Positions 32,901 through 40,716 of a stretch of 40,716 nucleotides of DNA are shown here, one piece after another; the first letter of the stretch is position 1, and every line of letters starts with the position of its first letter. Made by a program: the position numbers and the translations under genes. Where the stretch lies: positions 1 to 40,716 of the forward strand of contig AVPN01000696.1 in NCBI GenBank assembly GCA_000695325.1, read 5' to 3'. This stretch comes from Pleurobrachia bachei. Lineage: Eukaryota > Ctenophora > Tentaculata > Cydippida > Pleurobrachiidae. The notes under the pieces were generated by a model. That model did no database searches and had not been told where the DNA came from. It saw nothing but the letters and a program-made list of their open reading frames with translations.

Positions 32901-35900
32901 GTTTACCCCTAACTATGGGTCACACTTCTCTCTTACTCTACCAACTGTCATGGCCCAGTCACACAGTGGACCGCCCACATTGGCAGAAAATCTTAGGTAT
33001 TTCCACTATAACAACGGATGAAACTTGAGTCTCGACACGCTTTGAAATGACAAATATAAATACATCTTAATTTTTATTACCTTTTCTTCAGTAAGGGACA
33101 TCTGATAGTGTGCGTATTTCACAAGGAGACAACTAGCAACAAGAAGGGAGGAGATATTCTGTTATGTAGAGCCCACGTACCCTTGTCAGCACTGCTTACA
33201 AAACACACTGGAATACACAGTTGGGTCCCTCTCTTCTCTCCTACTGTTCGGGACAAAGACGCTGTGTCAGCCCTGGAGTTGGAGGTGGGTCGGAGTGTGC
33301 ACTGTGCAGTGTAATTAGTAATAATTAGCAGCATGCAATTAGTATATTTCATGATTTTAATCAATATAATTTCCTGTTTCTGATCATCTTATTCGTTTAG
33401 GTTAATTTTGGCGAGGTGACAGAGCGAGAGCTAGTAATGGAGGATGCCAGTCGGCGGGGCTGGTTACCTCCTCCCCTTCCCAAAGTGACCACTGAGTACC
33501 TTACCCTTACACTGGGGGTGGACAAGGTCTGGATAGGGGAGGATGTGTTAATGAGATACAAGAGTGCCCAGGATGTGGTTTATGAGGACCGACACTGCTA
33601 CCTTCGGATCAAGGTAGAGAACACCCTCTTAGTTTTAGTTTAGTTTTACCAGGGTTTTACCGCTTGCCATGTTTTATAAATTGCCAGATAGTTCTAACAT
33701 GACACCTTCCCTCCTAACATGACACCTTTCCTCCTAACATATTGTCATATTTCCTCCTTAGTTCTACAACAGTGAAGCAGTGTGTTCCGACTTGATCCGA
33801 TTCAGTGACATTTCAAAGGATGGCAAGAGTTATAGTGACACCACATTTAGTGTCACACTCCCCTTCACTGTTACACCCAGCCTTCTCTGGTGCATGCGGG
33901 AGGAGCCACTAGAAATACAGGTAATTAGGGTTACAAAATAATCATAAATATAACTTTTATCTGATTATAGAAAACTGCCAAATCCATGCTCTTATAGTCC
34001 GTAAAATACAACAGTACAAATCAACAACACTAAACCGGCCTGCAAACTACCAGCTGCTGCTGTAGTAGCACTCTCTGACACACATGTAGGGGTAGATGAG
34101 GTCCACTTGAAGCCACTATCACACGTCACCACATCCACCCCAGATAACTCGTATTTTTCATCACAACTGAAACTGATCCTGTCTCCCACTGTAAAGGGTG
34201 CCTCTCCTAGCACCTCATTCTTCATGTACACAGCTGCACCGTTCTCAATGTTACCCGTGATATCACGACAACCACCTGAGAGAGAGAGAGGGGGGATGTT
34301 AATAGCACGAGTTATAGGAAGATTGGTTGCATCGACATCAGACATGGCTTATCAAACACAAGCAGGGGCACTGGGTAGGAAAGCGATTCAGTCTGAACAC
34401 TGAAACTCACTGGTACACTTGAGAAGATTCTTGAGGGCGGGAGACCACCCAAAGTTGGTACAATACAGACTGTTATCCCCCACATCACCATTCTTTTGAG
34501 CAAATCCCTCCTTACACAACACTGATATTTTCTGAAAAGTGAGGTCAATACAACTGAATGGGCCATATTGGTTCATCTAACAAGAACTATTAACATGTAA
34601 CAAGAACTAATTTGGTTGTAACATCAGAACTGAATGGCGTTTGATCTAGGTGTTCCTACCAGGTCTGAGTCAGCTAGGATAGGGACCCCCTTAGTAGCGA
34701 GGCCCTGAGATCTTGCATTGTAGGTTGGTTGCCAGAAGTTAGTGTAGTCCTCAGGGATAGGAGCACAGCCCACTGTGGAGATGGATTGGGGCCGGATTAG
34801 CAAATGTCACAAGTGTTTTTGGGTCTCACACGACTGTGTTTCTGGGTCACATAAAAGTAACAGGTGTTTCTAATTCTGGTGGTCTCTCCCTATAAAAACA
34901 ACTAACAATATGGGATGGGTTACTGTACCTCCGCACCAGGTGTCCTGGTCTTTGAAGATATCAGGCTTGAAACTTCCCCCACTACACTTCACAAATATCT
35001 GCTCCGACTGTTCCCCGTCTGTATCAACACTGAGGGTAATTGGAGTAGTTTGAGATAGGACAACACTCTATGAAAATAGATGTGGGCACGGGTGGGCAAC
35101 CTAAACTAAAACAACTCACTAATCGATAAGAGTGGCATCCACTGCTGCGATTCTCCTGATATTATTAGTCCACGTCCTGTGTTTCTGGTCAGAGGTACTC
35201 TTACAACTCAAACTATAACTATCGCCCGTCTCCCAAGTTGTAGCAGGCATCTGAGAGCCGGTAGAGGTTTGGAGATAGGGAGCAGCTAACCTCTGTTCCG
35301 CTGATTCACACTCTCCTAGGACACTCCGTAGGAGGGAGGTGAGAGAGAACAAGAACCACAACATAGTAACAACAGGGGCAATATATGGTGTTTTGGAGGC
35401 CCTGTCGTGAAAAGGAGGAAACACAGTCTCTCAATATTCCCTCCCCCCTTGTGTAATATCAATGTTACCCGTGATATCACGACAACCACCTGAAAGAGAA
35501 AGAGGGGGCAATGTTAATAACCCATACTATAGAAGGATTAGTTGCATGGACATCAGATATGACGTAGGGATGGCGTATCAACCACAGAACGTGATAATGG
35601 TAAACGCAGTCCGCAGCAGTGGTAGGAAAGCAGTTCAGGATAAGTCTGAACACTGAAACTCACTGGTACACTTGAGAAGATTCTTGAGGGCGGGAGACCA
35701 CCCAAAGTTGGTACAATACAGACTGTTATCCCCCACATCACCATTCTTTTGAGCAAATCCCTCCTTACACAACACTGATATTTTCTGAAAAGTGAGGTCA
35801 ATACAACTGAATGGGCCATATTGGTTCATCTAACAAGAACTATTAACATGTAACAAGAACTAATTTGGTTGTAACATCAGAACTGAATGGCGTTTGATCT

Positions 35901-38900
35901 AGGTGTTCCTACCAGGTCTGAGTCAGCTAGGATAGGGACCCCCTTAGTAGCGAGGCCCTGAGATCTTGCATTGTAGGTTGGTTGCCAGAAGTTAGTGTAG
36001 TCCTCAGGGATAGGAGCACAGCCCACTGTGGAGATGGATTGGGGCCGGATTAGCAAATGTCACAAGTGTTTTTGGGTCTCACACGACTGTGTTTCTGGGT
36101 CACATAAAAGTAACAGGTGTTTCTAATTCTGGTGGTCTCTCCCTATAAAAACAACTAACAATATGGGATGGGTTACTGTACCTCCGGTGGTCCACAGGAC
36201 CAGAAACTTCTATAGTCCGAACTTTGAAGGGGGTGAACACTTCACAAATATCTGCTCCGACTGTTCCCCGTCTGTATCAACACTGAGGGTAATTGGAGTA
36301 GTTTGAGATAGGACAACACTCTATGAAAATAGATGTGGGCACGGGTGGGCAACCTAAACTAAAACAACTCACTAATCGATAAGAGTGGCATCCACTGCTG
36401 CGATTCTCCTGATATTATTAGTCCATGTCCTGTGTTTCTGGTCGGAGGTACTTTTACAGCTCAAACTGTAACTATCGCCAGTTTCCCAAGTTGTAGCAGG
36501 CATCTGAGAGCCGGTAGAGGTTTGGAGATAGGGAGCAGCTAACCTCTGTTCCGCTGATTCACACTCTCCTAGGACACTCCGTAGGAGGGAGGTGAGAGAG
36601 AACAAGAACCACAACATAGTAACAACAGGGGCAATATATGGTGTTTTGGAGGCCCTGTCGTGAAAAGGAGGAAACACAGTCTCTCAATATTCCCTCCCCC
36701 CTTGTGTAATGTGTATAACACCCATAAACTACACATTTTCACACTGTTCGGTTTAGGATTGGAGTTGACCAGACCCTCTTTTATACGAGAGAGTAAACAA
36801 GTTCTAGATTGGAATCAATATTCATCTTTCAGCTAAATCTGATCTCCCCTCAGGTGTGGTTGTTGCCTCGGGGTGATACCTCAGGGGACACTGTTGGGGA
36901 TACAATACTGGGATGTGGTTATGTCAATATCTCATCCCTACTCTTCTCAAATCACTTCCCCGTATCTTCCGCTGAGGTAAAAAAGACATATCTCATTATA
37001 CTTTAGAGCACTGGCATGTATATCTCGAAAGAGTAGACCTGGATATACTATCACCACTACAAAAGTAGATACAGAAGTTAGCTAATAACCCCCCTTCCAT
37101 CAGGTGGTACCTCTGGTGAAGGCTAACTGTGCCAGTCTGGGTGGTGCTGGACTATATGTTACCACTACCCTGACCACCCTGGACCAGCTACCTGAGGAGG
37201 AAAGGGAGATCACAGTGCTCAGTGAGCTACCTGATGTAGAGGTGCTGCTCCTCCTCCATCACCTTCTCCACCCACTAAATCACTTGGTGTGCCGTGTGCC
37301 TTGCCTTGGCAATGAAATTACCCCTCCGTTATAATAGCTGTATGCAATAAAAGGGGTGACTTCGTAACCAAACCACACCCTGTCACTGTATAATACTGGT
37401 ATAGTTATTGGTTTCTAACTTCTATTTTATTCCCCCCCCAGGAGCCAGAAGGAGTGATGTTCCGTGTCGCTATCTCCCACTGTACCGGTCTGCCTCTCTA
37501 CGACTCTATCTACTGCACCTTGAGACATCGTCACAACAGGGAGGATTGTTGTGGGTTGATGGTCGTGAGGGGGAGACACGTCTAGTTGCTGACTAGAGAT
37601 ATGAAACTACCTTACCCTCTCTTCCTCTCCACCTCTAACACCCTCTCTCTAGTGGTGTGGGGTTGTGGGGTAGGGGATGAGGGAGAGGTTATTGGTACAG
37701 CTACAGTTGATCTAGCTCCCCTCTTTCTAGGATTCCCGTCCATAGAGGGATGGTACCTGATCCAGGATGTGTATAGCAAGGACACATTCGGGCAGGTCAA
37801 AGTGGCATTTACACCCCTCGAAGTTGTCAATAAGGAGAGAATCAGGGACCTGGCTAACTGCCCAACATCAACCTCAACACCTGATGTTCCAGAGACAACT
37901 AACTTTCTACACAGGAAGGTTCAACCCACTGCTAGTGTAGCGATACAGCGTGACAACCAGCCCCAGCAGCAGTGTGACATTAGATCAGTGTTCCAGTCTC
38001 TAAACCAGGTGGAGGGGATGATTAGGAGTATTGGACAGAAGGAAACATTGGGAGATACTGGAGAGGAGAATATAGGACAGAAGGAAACATTGGGAGATAC
38101 TAGAGAGGAGAAACCACCTGTTGAAGAAGTTGTTGAGAAGTTGGTAGTCTCTCATGGTGAGATTATTCCCTCTACTGAAGAATCTCTTTCTGAAGATGAT
38201 GTTTGTCCAATGTTAGATACATTTGATATTACTGTTGATACAGAGTGTCTCTCTGAGACTGTTAGTGATATCGCCTCACTTCTGGAGAATGTAGCAAGGC
38301 AGACACAGCACATTGATCAGCTCCTAAACAGCACTGAAATTGTGCTTACCGGAGACGATCTGGATGTTGATGACATTGGAAATATTGATGAAGGAGCAAA
38401 TGGAGATATTTATAAAGGAGCAGTAACTGTAGGTGTTGATGAGGGTGTGGGGTGTAATGAAGATACTATCCTAGCTGAGATAGCAGGACCCACAATGCAG
38501 GAATGTGCCATTCAGTGTCCCTCGACAGAGAGTATTGGGAAACAGGAACAGAACCAAGAACAGAGTCATGGGCAACAACTGAAACGAAAGGAACAACTGG
38601 AACAAAAGAAGCAGTTGGAACAGCCCAGTGTAGCTAGTTCCTCTGGGACACATTCCAGTACTACAACATCTAGTAGTACGGCCACCACCAGCAGCAGTAC
38701 CACTACTAGTTCTGGCAGTACTACTACCCCTACCAGTTCTGGCAGTACTACTACTACTAGTTTTGGCACTACTACTACCAGTTCTGGAAGTACTTCAACC
38801 AGTTCCAAACCATCCTCTAGTGGATCAACAGTTACTGGTGTAAAACCCAGTCAACCATCCCTATCTCAACCTACTGTCCCACCTCCTTCTGTGTCAGCTG

Positions 38901-39557
38901 CCTCAGTCCCTATTGCACCACCTGCCTCTGTCCCACCTATAACTAGTGCACCTTCTGCCTCTGTCCCTGTTGAGCCTGCTGCATCAGTCCCTAGTGAGCC
39001 TGTTGTCCCACCACAGTACCTACCTGGAGAGAGACCACTCTCCAGAATTTCTGGCCGTCCTGCCCCAGGTAAATGCAATAATCTTTTAGTTCATTCACCT
39101 TACATAATCAACAGAAGTGTTTGTTGATGTCAACAACTCTACACCAGATTGCGTAATAACATACGCCTCTTCGGGCACTTTGCCCACTATTATGTCATCA
39201 CGATTCGACATCACGGCCCTCTACTTTACCTCTCCCTTTGTTTTCAGTGACGCCAGATTTCTTCTCCGCCGCAAGAGAGCTATCCTCCACCCTAACCTCT
39301 ATACGGAGGCAACCTACACTCTCCGGAGAGGCAGGGTAAATAATGACACGTCAATTACATATTCCTCTTAGCTATTATGATATCCCTCAATACTGAATAT
39401 TTTACACGCATTCTTTATCACACCCTTCTCTCTCTCCAGACCTAGCTCAGGAGCCCCGCACGCTGCCCTCTCAAGACGAACACCTCTAACCAGCCTCATG
39501 CTACAAGGACCCTCGCACGACCAGAGACAACGAATTGCCAGAATTTTTAAACAATAG
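29958..39557 (+). CDS. C2CD3: C2CD3, copy 3 (exon 1 from its middle, then to the true C-terminus)
   Basis: Exons: 29958-31295 (lacking the first ~85 codons), 31396-31515, 31685-32601, 32734-32996, 33092-33284, 33401-33613, 33762-33920, 36854-36976, 37104-37241, 37442-39068, 39248-39335 and 39440-39557. Copy 2 exons 1-4 plus the exons from 33092 onward join in phase to 1855 residues (human 2353). Several C2 domains follow each other: FYNSEAVCSDLIRFSDI, then EEPLEIQ joined across the long intron to VWLLPRG, then VIGTATVDLAPLFLGFPSIE and WYLIQDVYSKDTFGQVKVAF. The end is TPDFFSAARELSSTLTS and RQRIARIFKQ-TAG, the family's C-terminal motifs. A Ser/Thr-rich tract occupies 38640-38830. A TAG at 37583-37585 lies in a complemented block. 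The 33921-36853 intron houses an antisense sushi gene. Confidence 0.92.
33992..35364 (-). CDS. Small secreted/GPI-anchored sushi (CCP) domain protein, copy 1, complete
   Basis: The gene lies wholly inside a C2CD3 intron on the other strand. Five coding exons, 35364-35120, 35065-34929, 34772-34660, 34576-34411 and 34275-33992, join in phase to 314 residues. I chose the ATG before LWFLFSLTSLLRSVLG because that is a clean signal peptide; an in-frame ATG lies 60 bp further upstream. Cysteine-spaced modules follow (ECESAEQRL...SLSCKST; FVKCSGGSFKPD; CIDLTFQKISVLCKEGFAQK). The last is a typical sushi domain (CRDITGNIENG, FTVGDRISFSCDEKYELSG, VVTCDSGFKWTSSTPTCV). The protein ends in SLQAGLVLLICTVVFYGL with no cytoplasmic tail, like a GPI-attachment signal or short anchor. 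I do not recognise an orthologue; cell-surface recognition or adhesion is only a guess from the domain. Confidence 0.8.
35459..36617 (-). pseudogene. Sushi-domain gene, copy 2, lacking most of the last exon
   Basis: This is a second copy of the sushi gene's exons 1-4 (36617-36373, about 36318-36182, about 36025-35913, 35829-35664) plus about 30 bases of exon 5 (35489-35459). The DNA then switches to the region upstream of copy 1 exon 1, so the sushi domain and anchor are missing. Exons 1, 3 and 4 are nearly identical to copy 1. Exon 2 contains a 50-bp block (36187-36236) that is the unreversed complement of copy 1 and gives a TAG in frame. The duplication is probably allelic redundancy of the assembly; the block needs another explanation. 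Confidence 0.8.
36187..36236 (+). other. 50-bp block complemented but not reversed, in sushi copy 2 exon 2
   Basis: Copy 1 at 34934-34983 reads CACCAGGTGTCCTGGTCTTT and onward. Copy 2 at 36187-36236 reads GTGGTCCACAGGACCAGAAA and onward. Every one of the 50 positions is the Watson-Crick complement of copy 1 in the same order, while the flanks (ACTGTACCTCCG left, ACACTTCACAAATATCTGC right) are identical between copies. A normal inversion would give the reverse complement, which this is not. In the gene's sense the block turns ATC into TAG. Confidence 0.97.
37542..37591 (+). other. About 50-bp block complemented but not reversed, in C2CD3 (ends uncertain by a few bases)
   Basis: Within the exon at 37442-39068 the frame is good up to about CTLRHRHNR and again from TRDMKLPYPLFLS, but between them it meets TAG at 37583-37585 and does not resemble a C2 domain. 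Complementing the interval in place gives LTTPNYQHSPSVQIND in the same frame, running into TRDMKLPYPLFLS. This restores a beta-strand-like C2 segment that aligns with human SSPVYTQVVENTDSPIWN. There is no second copy here to fix the exact limits. Confidence 0.8.
38032..38112 (+). repeat. Short in-frame direct repeat and following low-complexity tract in C2CD3
   Basis: GGACAGAAGGAAACATTGGG and its surroundings occur twice in tandem (about 42 bp apart), encoding IGQKETLGDT twice. Further on, 38640-38830 encodes a Ser/Thr/Gly tract with repeated SSGSTTT units, and 38870-39010 a Pro/Val/Ser tract. These are slippage-prone disordered linkers between the last C2 domain and the C-terminal motif. Confidence 0.8.
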
Positions 39558-40291
39558 AAAACAAACTCTCAAAGACTTCCGCGTGACTTGTTCAGAGACA
39601 AAGACACTTTTGTATACAGTGTTTATAAGCTTTTTGTACAGACCTCTCTATTTATTGTATGTATTGTATTAAGAATTATTATTTTATCTAAACAAAAAGC
39701 AACGCCTTTCTGACACGTACAATATGAAGCAACAAGTGCGCCCCGCTCCTGTCACAGATTGTTGGTGGAGTGGGTTGTAGCGCGCTCTAACTGACACCTG
39801 TAGAAAGTGAGCCGCGCAGCACTGTACCCACAACGGCAGGGGAGGTGGAGGAGCGGGGGAGAGAGAATCTGGATCTGGTTCAAATGTCACGAGGTGATTG
39901 GTGAAGCACCTGCTGGTTTCTGTTTGTATTGAGATATATTGTGCAAATCAAAACACACAATCTGACTGAAACCATGGTTTAGGATCACTGAAAAAAGAGC
40001 TATACACACAGCGTCTAAGAGTTCGTTGAGATTTATAATACAGGGAAACATTTGATTTCCAGAGCGACACGATTGTTTAATGGAGAATTATATTTTGGTG
40101 GTCCTGAATCAGATCCAGGACCACCAGAGTCCTTTGGTAGTCCGATAATAGGGAAGGAAATAGAAGGAAGGTTTTGGTGGTTTCGTATCTCCTGGTATGA
40201 TGGCAACCAGATAACATATCACTTCACCAGACCCTTCGACATCCCCCTCCCCAGTTGGCACCACTAGATGATCATGTCGCTCCAAAACACT
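39558..40291. other. Interval between convergent C2CD3 and AK7
   Basis: These are the 3' flanks of two convergent genes. I see no gene. The AT-rich stretch at 39600-39690 suits C2CD3 transcript ends, though no AATAAA is present. One strong hairpin lies at 40096-40126 (separate entry). Confidence 0.6.
40096..40126. repeat. Perfect 11-bp stem-loop in the AK7/C2CD3 intergenic region
   Basis: TGGTGGTCCTG at 40096-40106 pairs perfectly with CAGGACCACCA at 40116-40126 around a nine-base loop. It lies about 165 bp beyond the AK7 stop codon, in its likely 3' UTR on the minus strand. It may be a foldback element remnant or an RNA structure. Confidence 0.7.
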
Positions 40292-40716
40292 TCAGTCCAC
40301 TTGGGGGTTGTGCTCAAATAGGTACTCAGCCTGAAAATATGGGTCGTCAGTCAAACCTTTGCTAAAGTCTTTGATATCGTCGTTAAACGTTAACAACGGA
40401 AACTACTCTCTCCCTTACTCACCAGATAGTCGATAGCATCCTCAGGTCGAACCTTGCACACCTCAATAAGACCCTGGTTCAGTGTTGGCATGACATGTTT
40501 CATCAGGTAGTTCCTGAGAGGGTAACTCTGTGCCTGAAGGACCTCCTCTTCTTGTTCCTTGACCTCCTTTACCCTAGATGCCCATTCATCCTTCCTCCTT
40601 TTCGTCTCTTTCTTCTCCTCTTCCTCTTTCCTCTGCAGCTCCAACTTTTCCTGGGCCTCCTTCTTCATTCTCTTCTCCATCTCAATTCTCTCCAGTTCTA
40701 ATCTCTCTTCTTCAGT
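40292..40716 (-). CDS. AK7: Adenylate kinase 7, last two exons (runs off the window)
   Basis: AK7 is an axonemal adenylate kinase needed for motile cilia. The visible penultimate exon (40716 to 40423, open at the window edge) encodes a highly charged coiled coil rich in EEEKKE, then QAQSYPLRNYLMKHVMP and TLNQGLIEVCKVRPEDAIDYL. The final exon (40330-40292) adds AEYLFEHNPQVD and a TGA. SIPLRNYLM...VMPTLIQGL..C..VRPEDPVDFLAEYLF is the human C-terminus, which carries the Dpy-30-type motif used for docking to axonemal partners. The kinase domain is outside the window. Confidence 0.9.

Noticed and set aside
24102-37585. TAG codons inside AlaRS and C2CD3 as evidence for a recoded genetic code or stop read-through
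   Set aside because: AlaRS, C2CD3 and TMEM237 all end at TAG where the families end, and each internal TAG lies in a block that reads correctly once complemented.
39117-39371. Separate coding exon after C2CD3 exon ending 39068
   Set aside because: Joining 39068 directly to 39248 gives the conserved C-terminal motif TPDFFSAARELSS in phase; the alternative frame has no family resemblance.

Overview
The window is animal nuclear DNA. Genes are split by GT-AG introns, and the set includes a tankyrase (ankyrin, SAM and PARP domains), CPSF3 and three cilium or centriole genes (TMEM237, C2CD3, AK7). Many introns are short (about 80 to 300 bp). I cannot name the phylum. Acceptor-like sites a few bases before several start codons, together with tight head-to-tail spacing, would fit a lineage with spliced-leader trans-splicing, but leader introns would explain the same pattern.

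Layout. Positions 1-9400 (minus strand): the mRNA 3'-end endonuclease CPSF3 in three overlapping partial or full copies (A, B, C), with the start of a PWWP-domain gene between copies A and B. Positions 9683-11855 (minus): TMEM237 and, 66 bp upstream, a DMAC2L/ATP5S-like gene. Positions 11856-13702: gene-poor, with a LINE scrap and degenerate telomere-like repeats. Positions 13703-19203 (plus): a complete tankyrase in nine coding exons (1116 aa). Positions 20448-24686 (plus): alanyl-tRNA synthetase, uninterrupted by introns in the part seen, with an extra N-terminal eEF1B-type GST-C-like segment and a 753-base N gap flanked by the same 420 bp on both sides. Positions 24986-39557 (plus): C2CD3, its 5' half present two to three times. 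One C2CD3 intron (33921-36853) holds, on the opposite strand, a small secreted or GPI-anchored sushi-domain gene, itself present one and a half times. Positions 40292-40716 (minus): the last two exons of adenylate kinase 7.

Two data-level patterns dominate. First, the CPSF3, AlaRS, C2CD3 and sushi loci carry direct partial duplications whose joins fall inside exons. This is what unmerged allelic contigs look like, and I read most of it as assembly redundancy rather than gene amplification. Second, and stranger, three host exons each hold a block of about 50 bases that is the base-by-base complement of the expected sequence without being reversed. Two blocks are exactly 50 bases (24066-24115 and 36187-36236); the third is about 50 (around 37542-37591). 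Each converts an in-frame ATC into a TAG stop, and complementing it in place restores the protein. No known recombination, inversion or repair process makes this; a software artefact or an artificial edit is the likely source.

The best biological novelty is the GST-C-like/AlaRS fusion. The nested sushi gene and the possible minus-strand operon DMAC2L-TMEM237-CPSF3-PWWP come next.
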